Below, piece after piece: positions 1 through 9,791 of a stretch of DNA of 64,000 bases. The DNA is from Trichosporon coremiiforme. Taxonomy: Eukaryota; Basidiomycota; Tremellomycetes; Trichosporonales; Trichosporonaceae. The stretch lies in NCBI GenBank assembly GCA_039545355.1, contig BCJJ01000001.1, positions 1,858,570-1,922,569 on the forward strand, in the 5' to 3' direction. Made by a program: the position numbers and the translations under genes. Within the stretch, counting starts at the first letter, position 1, and each line of letters opens with the position of its first letter. Under the pieces are notes generated by a model. That model was not told where the DNA came from and ran no database searches. It saw nothing but the letters and a program-made list of their open reading frames with translations.

Positions 1-10
1 GCTTACTTAC

Positions 11-414
11 GTGAAAGCTCAGAACCGAGAAAATGTTGGCAGTCGCGAGGGGGAGGTCGGGCGCCTCATCGAGCGACTTGCGCGGCGGCGGGGGGCCATG
101 CTTCGACCTCCATATTTGCCTATATGTTAGCGAAGGAAGCGTCGAGGCAGGCCGGAATGAGAGACAAGGACTTACCACCAGTGTTCCCGCTTCAAGCCCT
201 TGAAGCGGTCTTCCTCTTCGTTGGCCAATTCGCGTAGGCGAAACGCGACTTCGTCCTCTTGCGCCGTATCTGAGTCCGAGTCGCTCTTGTCGTCGCCACG
301 TCCCTTCTCATCTTGGTCGCTCGACAGCTTCGCACTGGTCGTGTGAGGTTCGGCCGGTTTATCGGGAGTACCGAGAGCCGTTAGCTGGACGTTCTCCGTC
401 GCTCCTGCTGCCAT
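11..414 (-). CDS. ABC-C (YOR1/MRP-like) transporter, N-terminal part, cut by left edge
   Basis: First two exons of a gene reading off the left edge. Exon 1 ends at 176 before a GTAAGT donor; the intron ends with CTAACATATAG; exon 2 runs 119 to 11 and ends at another GTAAGT donor. The spliced peptide has WWQIW, then a PPPPRKSLDEAPDLPLA stretch followed by TANIFSVLSFH. This is the typical cytosolic lead-in of fungal ABC-C full transporters, just before the first membrane domain. The preceding region is acidic and Ser/Asp rich. I place the start at the ATG at 414 (peptide MAAGATENVQ); an in-frame ATG at 540 would add 42 residues that look like translated leader. The substrate cannot be told from this part. 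Confidence 0.72.
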
Positions 415-1018
415 CTGGAGCGTGGTTTCGGTGGATTGGCGCTGTGAATGTTGGGCGACCGTGTGCTGTGGGGCAGGGCGGGAAGCGAATGAGTGAAATA
501 TTGCATGATCGCGCGGGGCTCTTGAGAGTTCGTTCGACAAACGATTGGAGCATCGGCCGAAGCCGACAGGATGTCATGATGCTGAAAGGGTTTCTGCCGA
601 GCTAACCGAGCTCATGAGCGCATGTCGCACGACTTCGGGAAGCGCGGCGAGAAGAACGATGTATGTTGTGTTCGTAGATCATGGCACCGAGAATCTTCTC
701 TTACTCCGCAAGATGCAGGAGATTGGATTGCGCGTTGCTCAGTGGGGACTGGAATTGACACTCCTGCTCCGCTGACGACGATCATGAGAGCAGGCGCTTC
801 AGGCTTCCGAACGCGAAAACAATGCCAAACATCTTACGTAACAACAGCCACCCCGATTGCGGTGGTCCGTGGGATCCGTGGGCGGAGGTCGAGGAATGGC
901 GCGAGAGTCCCATCAGTGCAGGACCGAGCACGGCAGGAACAAGAGGGCAGTGCCGCTGCATAGTCGTAGTCATACACAACACCAGTCTAAGATGTACAAT
1001 ACATGTGGTTCGCCCGCT
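415..1018. other. Intergenic: upstream of ABC transporter, downstream of KU80
   Basis: About 600 bases holding the 5' leader and promoter of the leftmost gene and the 3' flank of KU80. I see no RNA gene, repeat or convincing additional coding frame. Confidence 0.5.
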
Positions 1019-3756
1019 CTACTCGTACTCCTCCTCGAGCGCCGCCGCAGCCTCCTCATCGCTGATCGCCGCAACCTTCTTCCCTGCAGCCTTGAAGGTG
1101 TCCCAGAAGTCCTTATGCTTGAAGCCGGGGTCCGTGACTGCCTTCTCCAGGTTCTTGACGATTCTAGAAGTCAGAGAGTCTAACGATTCGTTTACTTACT
1201 CATTGTACGTCTCGGTCTCCTCGTACATAAGCGCGGTAGCGCGAGCCTCCTCGAGGCACGCGATCGCACCGGGGAAGGCTTGCTTCGAGAACGACGCCGC
1301 AACGTTCTCCCTCACCACAACACCCATGTCCTGAATCGCCTTCTTGAACACGTCGCCAGCCGCCGTAACACGTTTGAAATCCTCGAGCGGCTTGAGGTTG
1401 CTGATGAGACGGCCAGGCTTCGGCTTTGCAGCCGCCGCAGGGGGAAGAATGAAGTCTGGATCGTCCGCGAAGTCCGGCTTCTTGTCAACATCCGCAGTAA
1501 CCTTAGGCTTGGCAGGCGATACTGTCTCCGTCTTTGAAGGACCGGGGTTGTCGAATAGCTCATCAATGTCAATCCTGATGTCAGTTCGAATCACCGATGA
1601 TGACACTCACATTCCTTCACCCTCAGGCAAGCCTCCGACATCTGACTGGCGCTTCTTGCGCGGGACACGCGTGACCTTCTTGATGTCCAGGGCATCCTTA
1701 AGACGCTCGGTGATCTTCTCGGTCTCCTCAACCAGCTTCTCCGGTGTGTAGAAGTACTTGGTGAGCTCGGGATGCGGCGGACCAAGCGGATCAGCCTTCG
1801 TGTCGGCCGTCAGCGAGGCGTGCAAGATAGCCTGCTTGGTGCGGTGGATGGCGGGGTTGTAGGATAACGCCGGATCGAACCACGCAGCACGCAGCACTTC
1901 TTCTGCATCCTCTTCGTCATCCTCATCGTCCTCCTGCGTCACGCCCTCCGGCGTCACGCTATCAAGATCCAATCCCTTCACCAGCTCGTCCATGAGATCG
2001 CTCTGCTCCTGTGTCGGGATGTATGGGTGCTCGGTGATCTCGTTGCCTGACACGCTCTTGTAGTTGGTCAAGCTCGGGAAGAAGAATCTGTGGTCGTCGT
2101 CGGCGAACGGCAGGCGGATCCAGTACATGAGATCGAGACGAGTTTCGTCCCCAAACGTTTGCCTGGGGATGCACACTCCGATCTCCGGCGGTGAACCATC
2201 CTTCGTAACCCATCGCGTGATGGCGACCATCCCGGTGGTGACGAGAGCGGACACGAACGACGAGAACTGGATCTGTGCCTTGGTAGACTTGAGGTCAGGC
2301 CACAAGTACCGTACCTCTCCAATAAGCATGTATTTGCGGATCTGCTGTCAGCTTCGTACACCGAACCTTGAAGCTCACATTCTTCTGCGGAATGAAGCCC
2401 AATACCTCCACTCCCTTCTGCGTCTGCAACGGCTCGAACGTGTCGTCCTCGACGGGTACCCATGACGAGCCGTACCTCCAGGCTTTGACAAGCTCCTCCT
2501 TCGGGATGTATTCACGCTCCCCTTCATCCTCTTCAATAGTTGGCAGGTCCTTCGCGCCTTCCATATCTCCCGCTCCACTCTCCTCCACGGGCTCCGGCTT
2601 CTTGAGGAAGTACGTGCTATGCTGCTTGACCTCTGCCGAAACCAGCGCCGCGAGGTTGTTTCCTTGTCCTCCTTGGGATTGGCTCTGAGACTGTAGGGTA
2701 TTGAGCAGCTGGCTGGCTTCACTGTGAGTCGGAATGAACCCAGCAGGCTGCTGCAAGTCCACTGCCGTTTTCCAAGCCTTGCTCAAAGTCGGTGGCCGAG
2801 CCTTGGCCGTCGCCTTCGTATACTTGAGGGGGATGCAGATAGCTTGCTCTGCGTCGATCGGCTCCGCACCAATGTACAAGCAGGTGCCCACCTGCGTCCC
2901 GTTGACGACATCTGGCCGCGGCATACGGATCTGCGAGAGCTGTGGCTCGAACATCTTAAGCTCAGGTCGGAACTGCTCCTCTGTGCTGGACTTGGAGATC
3001 TGCCCCTCGAGATTCTGGATGAAAACTCGCCAAAACTTCTCACTAAGGCGTTTTGGCTTGGGCTTGGACTTGTCCACATTGCCTTCCGGATCGTCAAAGC
3101 CCACGCCCAAGACGGTAAGCTTGACGCCGAGTCTGTCGAGTGTCTCCATGGCTTCCTCGTACTCGCCCTGGTCAAAGCTAGACTCTCCGTCTGTGATGAG
3201 CACAATCTCCAACGTCCACATCTTGGTGTGCTTATGCATCTGGATGGCGTCGAGGGCGCATAAGATCGCTGAAACGGCTGAACGTCAGTTTCACCTGTCC
3301 TTAGGGGACTCACGGTTCCCTTCCGCATCGCCCTGCTCGGTGTTCATGAGCGTCTCCAGCGCAGCTGGCTTCGCTGTCTGAATGGCGACATCAACGCTGA
3401 CATTCTGGTATGGGGCGTCTGCGTCATCCGGGTTCTTGCTGCAGTAGTCGGCGTTGGCAGAGTTGTTAGTTTCTGAGCGTCAGTTTTGACCTTAGAAGAG
3501 GACTCACTGCCGCCGAAAGTGACCAGTCCGATGCAGTCTGTCTTTCGTCCACTTTGGATCTGAAGAGAGTAAGCCTTCCTTTCCGTGCTGAACTGTAATT
3601 CACCTTGGGCTCAAACTCTCGCGCGACATACTCCTTTACCCAGGCAAGTTTAGGTCGCTTTATGCCGGTACCGTCGGGGTCGGCCATGGGCTCACTCATC
3701 GACGGCGATACGTCGACACAGTAAGCCACAACACAGTAGCCTCCTCGCCCAGCCAT
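1019..3756 (-). CDS. KU80: Ku80, non-homologous end-joining DNA-end-binding subunit
   Basis: Partner of Ku70 in the ring that binds double-strand ends in the nucleus. Seven exons (3756-3604, 3559-3508, 3472-3314, 3268-2379, 2341-1611, 1574-1200, 1163-1019) join in phase to 834 residues. The N-terminus is a von Willebrand A fold (CVDVSPSM, later LEIVLITDGESSFD). The Ku beta-barrel follows, with VEVLGFIPQKN joined to IRKYMLIGE across a 40 nt intron, then ITRWVTKDGSPPEIGVCIP and MYWIRLPFADDDHRFFFPSL. The C-terminal helical arm contains DFKRVTAAGDVFKKAIQDMG. The last residues are acidic, and I do not see a clear copy of the vertebrate DNA-PKcs-binding tail, as expected for fungi. It is divergent from the F-box gene at 4291. 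Identification is firm; the small exons are inferred from splice signals. Confidence 0.93.
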
Positions 3757-4290
3757 TGTGAATTTGAGCCGAGGATGTGGTCGAAAGGAGGTGGGTGGAG
3801 TGGAGGTTGGCTTCAGGCGTGGATGCTCGCCGCCAGACGCGTTTGGGTGAGCGGGTGAGGTTACGTGTGAGGGTGGAGGTGGAGGTTCAGAGACCAGGCA
3901 CGGCCGTCTAGCGTCATGATGAAGGCAGACGCGACGAAGGGAGACGCTGCAACGCTATGTGTACAATATATCCACCATGCCCGCTTAACTTATCGCTGTC
4001 AGCTTGTCACAGTAATCGAACTAGGCAACACCACTGAGTAAACAACTCTCGCTCTTCACTGGAGGGTGGGGGTGGAGGGTGGTAATAATTGTCTGAGTTG
4101 GGGCGGGGGAAGGAGGGAAAGGATGCTACGGGCGCTGCCTCGCTGGGCCACACGGGGTGCAACGACTTGTGTCTCCGGCTCTACGCCCGCAGGCGCGGTA
4201 GTTAGTTGCTGCCATCCACACAGATCATCTGCTACCTCGAGCACAACCGCTGTCTGTCTTCGTTCCTTTCCACATCATCATTCATCGGCC
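3757..4290. other. Divergent promoter region between KU80 and F-box-like gene A
   Basis: 534 bases between two divergent starts. It contains purine-rich stretches and G-rich runs near 4060-4125. An in-frame ATG at 4066 exists upstream of gene A, but the segment reads like leader. No RNA gene or repeat family is seen. Confidence 0.45.
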
Positions 4291-5511
4291 ATGTCCACAG
4301 CGGACAAGATCCTGACCCCCTTCCCGGCAGAGGTGCTGCTGCACATCGTCGCAGTGGTCGACCGAGCAGACCTCGCCACTCTTCTCCTCGTCAACTCGTT
4401 TTTCCATCAGGCTCTGGTCAAGTCGCTCTACAAGCGTGTACCCAGTGTGGTTATTCAGAAGCTGGGCAACGGCTTTGCCCATCGTCGACCCCCCCTCAAG
4501 TCGCCCGCTTATGCGCAGCACGTGCGTTGCCTCAGCGTGCCAGTGTGGCCGGTCTCGTGCTGCCGGCTCCCTTTCAAGCTCCCCCACCTTGCCTCTCTGG
4601 AGGTCCTCATTCTCGAAGCAGCCCTTCCACATGGGCGTGGGATGGTGCGACCCCCAACTGAGGAGGAGCCACTGTGTCCTCTTCCGACGACGCTGAGGCC
4701 GAAGACCGTGGTCATGCGCTATCCGTTTCTTTATGATGGTGGAGCTCAGTTCCCGACTGAGTTGCTGACCGAGTCAACGGAACTGGTCGCCTTCTTCAAC
4801 GTACCGGGAGGTATCAATGGCGAGTCAGATGCTTCGTCATTCGGCACACTGTTGGACATCGTCGACTTCGAGGTTCCCGAGGGCGTGTACAACCTGACTA
4901 TCGTGTTGGACCCCTCGACGCAGAGCGACTGGAAGTTCTTCACTGTTGCGACGCTCATCCGGCTCTGCGACCACCATACTGAAGGGTCGATATTCCCGTT
5001 CGAGAATCTGCTCTCGCTCACGTTCGTATTGGGCGACGGCTCCTTTTCCAGCGCTTCACGCGACTTATTACTGGATAACGTTGGCACCCAGTTGCGCGAG
5101 AATGTGCAGAAGGCTACCGCAAACCCTGACTTCGAGCCCCGTCATCGGCCTTTCGATATCAACATCTTGATGTTGTCCGAGTTCCTCGCTTCCAAGAAAT
5201 ACAATCTCGTCCTGTCCAACGATGAAGCCGCCCAGTATCTGCTCGCCCCCGAGGCGCCACAGCATACCGACACCGGCAAGGATATCCAGGGCGTCATCGT
5301 CCGCGCGAGAGAGGCTTCAGCGGAGTACATCCGCCACCTGCAAAGGCAGTATGAAGGCGAGGAGTCGGAGAGTGAGGACGATGAAGAGTACGACGATGAG
5401 GACCCCGACTTCGTTGATGAAGAAGACCTTTGTCTCGCTGCCGCCCACGACGATGGACTTTGGGCATCCGACGATTATGACTCGGACGGCCCCATGGTGG
5501 CGTGGTTTTGA
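4291..5511 (+). CDS. F-box-like protein A of a local family
   Basis: Single-exon gene of 406 residues. Residues 10-50 form an F-box-like motif (LTPFPAEVLLHIVAVVDRAD then LLLVNSFFHQALVKSLYKRV), matching the start of the neighbours at 6095 and 12227. A family block follows with RPPLKSPAYAQHVRCLSV and LPHLASLEVLILEAALP, then a C-terminal block with INILMLSEFLASKKYNLVLS. The tail is very acidic (EESESEDDEEYDDEDPD). I chose the ATG at 4291 because the paralogues begin about ten residues before the F-box; the frame is also open upstream to an ATG at 4066. F-box proteins usually recruit substrates to SCF ubiquitin ligases, but no substrate domain is recognised, so the role is inferred only from the motif. 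Confidence 0.75.
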   Translation: MSTADKILTPFPAEVLLHIVAVVDRADLATLLLVNSFFHQALVKSLYKRVPSVVIQKLGNGFAHRRPPLKSPAYAQHVRCLSVPVWPVSCCRLPFKLPHLASLEVLILEAALPHGRGMVRPPTEEEPLCPLPTTLRPKTVVMRYPFLYDGGAQFPTELLTESTELVAFFNVPGGINGESDASSFGTLLDIVDFEVPEGVYNLTIVLDPSTQSDWKFFTVATLIRLCDHHTEGSIFPFENLLSLTFVLGDGSFSSASRDLLLDNVGTQLRENVQKATANPDFEPRHRPFDINILMLSEFLASKKYNLVLSNDEAAQYLLAPEAPQHTDTGKDIQGVIVRAREASAEYIRHLQRQYEGEESESEDDEEYDDEDPDFVDEEDLCLAAAHDDGLWASDDYDSDGPMVAWF

Positions 5512-6094
5512 GGGAGCGTCGATCACGTGAGAGTGTCAGCGATTTCGATGCGCAGGACGCTGGTGGGGATAGCAGTATAGAGCAAGGACAGGAGGCACAG
5601 TCACTGTAGGTGGACTGTTCAATGCAAGCAGCAACATTTTGCACCTCAGCACCAAATGCGCAGTGGGTGACGAGCAGCGATGTTCCCCGCGCAACGGAGA
5701 TGCCCGCCATGTCTTGTCAGGCACGACGCACGCGCCCTCGTGCGGGGTCTGGGGAACGATGCGGGGGTGGCACAGATCGCCGCTTGCTCTTCCCTGTGTC
5801 TCTCCCCTCTTTCCCCCCGCTACTCTCGCCTCCTCGCATCTTTCGCACAGCGCTCAAAGCAGAACGATGACACAAAGGGGAGCGCCGCGCCCACTGTTCG
5901 TCTCACGATGCCGCATGTCGCACAGACTTGCAGGGGCTTGACCTGGAATGACCGGCTCTTGCCGAGCTTGGGTCAGGCTTTGGGTCAGGCTTTGGGTCCG
6001 GCTTCTCAGCCTCGACCTCCTCTTCTCGTCACATCGTCATGGGCCATGGTCTTGACGTGTTGACAACGCCTCACCACTCTTCATTACTGCTCCA
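5512..6094. other. Intergenic between F-box-like genes A and B
   Basis: About 580 bases: 3' flank of A and promoter of B. It contains a short 12-base tandem repeat (listed separately) and a CACGTG at 5524-5529. No RNA gene is seen. Confidence 0.45.
5968..5998. repeat. 12-base tandem repeat, about 2.6 copies
   Basis: Unit TTGGGTCAGGCT occurs at 5968-5979 and 5980-5991, with a partial third copy to 5998. It lies about 100 bases upstream of the start of gene B. It is short enough to be incidental. Confidence 0.7.
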
Positions 6095-7579
6095 ATGACT
6101 CCCGACCAGCACGACGTGTCCATGATCCAGCGCGCTTGCGAAGCAACCAACCTTTCTGCCACGCCTCGCGACATCCTTCCCCACGAACTGCCTCAAGAGT
6201 CCCACGATCTGTCTGAGCTCTATTCTCCTGGGATGGGAGATATCCCCCTTCCGCTCTCTCCCGACCTCTCGGAGCTCAGCGATCTCTCCGATCTCTCAGC
6301 CCAGCTCGACGTGGACATCGCCTTCGAGCCCGACGAGTCATCGCGCCTCTCCCCGCTCCCCGTCGAGCTCCTACAGGAAGTCGTAGCTCAGCTGCCGCAA
6401 GAAGATCTGGTTCAACTCCTCCGCGTTAACTCCTTCTTTCACGCCGCAGTCGTTAAGTTAGTCTACGTGCGCGTGCCTGCCGTAGTGCTGAAGCGGGGAC
6501 CGAAGCGTCGAGCTGGCTCCGCTCCAGCCGACCTTGGAGGTGCAGTCGATGCAGCGAACAGGGGCAAGGGCGTGCACACCCGCCCACCGCTAAAGAATGC
6601 GTACTATGCTTCTCACGTCCGATGTCTCGATGCCGGCCTAGTCGCGCGCAGGTGCTGCCGCCCCTGGGGTCGGCTCGTGCTCCCCTCCCTCGAGGTACTG
6701 CGGCTTGACGTAGCTCCGCACGCGCCGCACCCGAAGCCAACCCCGCGTCGGTTGACCCCCGCCCAGCGCCGGGCTCTGATTGCCGGTACGTCGACAAAGT
6801 GCCTGGACACCCAGGCTCTCGCCTCCCGTCTGTCTTCCGGCGTACGCGCAAGGACTGTGGTACTTCGCACGTTGGGGCATGGGTTGGGTTTGAGAGTGGA
6901 GGAGGAAGTCATCAAGAGCGCGGAAAGGGTCGTGATGTTTCTGAAGATGCCGGCAAGCGTGTTCGACATGGAGCCTTTGCCACTCACTTTCGCGAAGGAG
7001 GTGCCGTGTTCCACCCCCAAGCTCACCGTCGTGCTCGAGTGTCCGCGCCAGCCAGACCTCGCTGTCGACGTGATGCACGCGCTGTTTCAGCTGTGCGAGA
7101 TTGTTGACGATCCTGGGTTCCGGGCAAACTACCCACGCCTCTCTGGCGTCACGGTCGTCGTCCCTGATTACATTTTGAGCTCCTCATGCCGCGAGATGGT
7201 GCTCGCGGAGATCGAACAGTACAGGCTGCAACTCTACTGGCGCACGATGATCAAGACGCAGACACACGTCAGTGTGCACCTCGCGTCCGAGTTTCTGCAG
7301 CGGAGAGAGAATGAGCTCGTCTTGACGAGGAGGGAGGCCGGGGAGTACTGGCACCGATGCCGGCCCAGTGTCCGCGCCCATGTGCACAACGCGGAGGAGG
7401 TTATGGAGCTGGCGCAGCAGGCCAGAAGACTCATGGAGCTCGCTGGCGCCGTCTGGAATACCCTCGTTGACGACTACGCCGTATACGACTATGAGAACGA
7501 CAGCGACGACCCAATGGACGACGTGAACGACGGCTGCTTTAACCATGGCATGGCCCACAGCCACCTTGTTGTATTCTAA
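6095..7579 (+). CDS. F-box-like protein B of a local family
   Basis: Single-exon gene of 494 residues. It has a longer acidic and Leu/Ser-rich leader than its neighbours (residues 1-85), then the F-box-like motif (LSPLPVELLQEVVAQLPQED, LLRVNSFFHAAVVKLVYVRV). The shared family block includes RPPLKNAYYASHVRCLDAG and LVLPSLEVLRLDVAP. A region predicted to form strands and helices follows, and then the C-terminal family motif (VSVHLASEFLQRRENELVLT) and a short acidic tail (YDYENDSDDPMDD). It is in tandem with gene A and converges on the decayed copy at 7758-8975. Its intact frame next to a decayed relative argues that it is functional. Substrate unknown. Confidence 0.75.
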   Translation: MTPDQHDVSMIQRACEATNLSATPRDILPHELPQESHDLSELYSPGMGDIPLPLSPDLSELSDLSDLSAQLDVDIAFEPDESSRLSPLPVELLQEVVAQLPQEDLVQLLRVNSFFHAAVVKLVYVRVPAVVLKRGPKRRAGSAPADLGGAVDAANRGKGVHTRPPLKNAYYASHVRCLDAGLVARRCCRPWGRLVLPSLEVLRLDVAPHAPHPKPTPRRLTPAQRRALIAGTSTKCLDTQALASRLSSGVRARTVVLRTLGHGLGLRVEEEVIKSAERVVMFLKMPASVFDMEPLPLTFAKEVPCSTPKLTVVLECPRQPDLAVDVMHALFQLCEIVDDPGFRANYPRLSGVTVVVPDYILSSSCREMVLAEIEQYRLQLYWRTMIKTQTHVSVHLASEFLQRRENELVLTRREAGEYWHRCRPSVRAHVHNAEEVMELAQQARRLMELAGAVWNTLVDDYAVYDYENDSDDPMDDVNDGCFNHGMAHSHLVVF

Positions 7580-7757
7580 GTCTTTGTAATGCTAATGGCA
7601 TGTGCTGTTTGATTGTGCTGTGTATAATGCTATGGTACAAACCCCTGAGGGGTGAGAGAAATCAGCCGCGTTGTGCCCGATACGACTTCGCCGCTGCGAC
7701 GTCCTCGCGACCCAGTGCTCTAGTACCGAGTCCAGACTCTCCCGGTCAGCGTCATTG

Positions 7758-8975
7758 CTACCCCAGTGCGGGCCACTCGATTGGTTCTCCAAAGTCGCCG
7801 TCGTCATCTTCGTCGGTGGCGTGCGACTTGTCGTCTCGGCCGGGGCCCGGACAGGTTGGACTCCAGCGGCCGCTTGACCATGCCTGTGTGCTGATACCCC
7901 TCAATCCGCTCCTTGATCTTCGCGATGGCCGCGACACCAATCACAATGTTATCGCGAAGCAGCTCTCGGTGGTGCATGAGGTCGACCTCGCTCAGCACGA
8001 ACCGCGAGCTGTCGGCGCTAGATACTCGGCCATGGGGAGGATCTCGATCACTGGCGGCGGGCGCTGCGAGCGGTCTGCATAGTCGTAGGTCTCGTGGTCA
8101 CCTGAGGGACCGGCGGGCAGCCTCGGCCGTGTTCCGCCGTTGTGGACGCCGTTTCCGGTACTGCATACTGCGCAGGCATGACAGGTCCGCGGTAGGACGA
8201 GAACCTCTCGATGTGTTTCAGCAGGCTGCGAAGGAGCTGGTCGTAACATGCCTGCGAGAGTGCCATGCCCCCGATCACGAAGCGCACGTGCTGCAGCCGA
8301 TTGTACTTGAAAGGCGTACAGTCCTGGTTGGCGAGGCTGAAGCAGATGCTCACGAGTGCAGTGATAAGTCGCTCCAGCGTGCTCTGGCGGGCGACTGAGG
8401 AGGGCGACGATCGTGATCGTGCGAGCACACCGGGACGTGAAGTTGCTAACGGCGGTGTCGGCGTGGCTAAAGTTCCGCAAGGGGAGGACGAGCTGCGTCG
8501 TCTTCATCCGCGAGGTCAGATAGGTCATGGGGAAGGCATCGTCATGGAGGTCATACGGTAGCTCGACGGCAAGAGTCCGCGGGGTGTAGGCATCCGCAGA
8601 TGCAAATTCGGGTACGCCTTCTCGATGCTAAACTGGCCGCCAAACTCAAGGCGGAGCACGTCGAGATTCAGCAGAATGAACGGGGGAAGGGGGCAACAGC
8701 CTTCCGGGCGGGCAGACACCTGGAGGCACCGAACGTGCTTCGCATAGTAGGCTCTGTGGAGAGGAGGCCGGCAATGATATGCCTTCGTCAGTCCAAGTGA
8801 TGGTGTGCTCTACCACTTCGGTGTAGAGACGCTTCACGCAGATGTCGCGGAAGAACGTGTTTACGCGCGAGCATCGGGCAAGATCGGCGCGGGAAAGGTG
8901 TAAAGGGATAACCGCGATGAGCTCTGTAGGGAGGGTAGCGAGGCTGAAGTTTTGGGCATCTTGAATGCTCGACAT
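7758..8975 (-). pseudogene. Decayed F-box-like copy C, at least six frame changes
   Basis: Starting at the ATG at 8975 the frame encodes a good family start (LATLPTELIAVIPLHLSRAD, CSRVNTFFRDICVKRLYTEV), then family blocks continue in changing frames. RPPLHRAYYAKHVRCLQV and LLNLDVLRLEFGG lie in a second frame; a TQLVLPLRNFSH segment is in the first frame again; NRLQHVRFVIGG and SLLKHIERF are in the second; PPPVIEILPMAEYL is in the first; SEVDLMHHRELLRDNI is in a third; and an acidic tail ending EPIEWPALG lies in the first. The order matches the intact relatives. The junctions lack GT-AG introns that would restore the frame, so this is a pseudogene rather than a spliced gene, unless the assembly is poor here. 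It is closest in sequence to the fragment at 9417-9791. Confidence 0.72.
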
Positions 8976-9416
8976 GGTGACGTTGCTGGATGGAGTGTTG
9001 CACTGATCGTTTCCGTTTCCGACGAGGAGTAATTCGACGATTGTGGATTGCAGGAGGCGCTGTGGCTTATCAGGGCAATGAACGCGACGATGCACTGAGG
9101 ACGAGAAGGGAAGGAATGCCTGCGATTCAGCTGCGGTGTCGATGTCTTCTGCATTGATGAGCTTTCGCAAGCTTTCGCTGCTTTGATTATGATTAACTTG
9201 AAGATAAGGATCCAGTGATAAGGAAGACTGCGTGCCTGACCTCGAAATCCAACGACTTCGTCAACCTCATGAGCCGGACACAGGCTCCCAGGACCTCTTC
9301 AGCTCCAGTGCATCCAACGCAGGGCACATGAACAAACACTGCATCACACATACCTGCAATTCTTGCCGAGGTTGCCGTGGCGATCATGAGTTGGAGGTGC
9401 AGTCTCTCTCTGTTAA
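8976..9416. other. Intergenic between two decayed F-box-like copies
   Basis: The frame of copy C stays open upstream to 9170 without family similarity, so I read it as old leader. No RNA gene, transposon end or repeat is recognised. Confidence 0.4.
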
Positions 9417-9791
9417 CTAAAGCCCAAAGACCAGCTGACCCATGTGGAGAGCAAGCACTCTCTGGATTTCCTCGGCGCGAGTGAGTTCAGTGGTCCTGGC
9501 CGGCCCTGCGTGGTGATAGCTGTCGATGAAGTCCTTGATCGACTTGGGATCATCCAACTTGTTCTTGGATGCGCGGTTGCAGTGCTCAACGACGTCTTCC
9601 CAGCCCAATACGAGTTGTCCAGACTTCAGCAAGCAGCAGTCATACATAGAGCACACCTCGATGGCGGGGGGAGGGAGCTCGGTGGCGGTTTCAGCATCAT
9701 CCTGCGGTAATTCCCCAGCCTGAGTCGGCTGCGGATCTGCGGACGATGGAACGAATGATGGTCCGACGATGAGATACGATGGGTTTATGGC
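9417..9791 (-). pseudogene. C-terminal fragment of another F-box-like copy (D)
   Basis: A 124-codon open stretch on the minus strand, directly after the stop codon of gene E (9792-9794) and in the same frame as E. Its core (TELPPPAIEVCSMYD, then QLVLGWEDVVEHCNR and IKDFIDSYHHAG) lines up with copy C (RPPPVIEILPMAEYL, IKERIEGYQHTG) and with an internal block of gene E (PPPEIELLLLDEYL). No F-box or middle region precedes it, and the stretch has no start of its own before the family block. The simplest reading is the surviving 3' end of a tandem copy whose front part was lost. The alternative, that it is an extension of gene E beyond a leaky or erroneous stop, is discussed as a finding. Confidence 0.5.
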
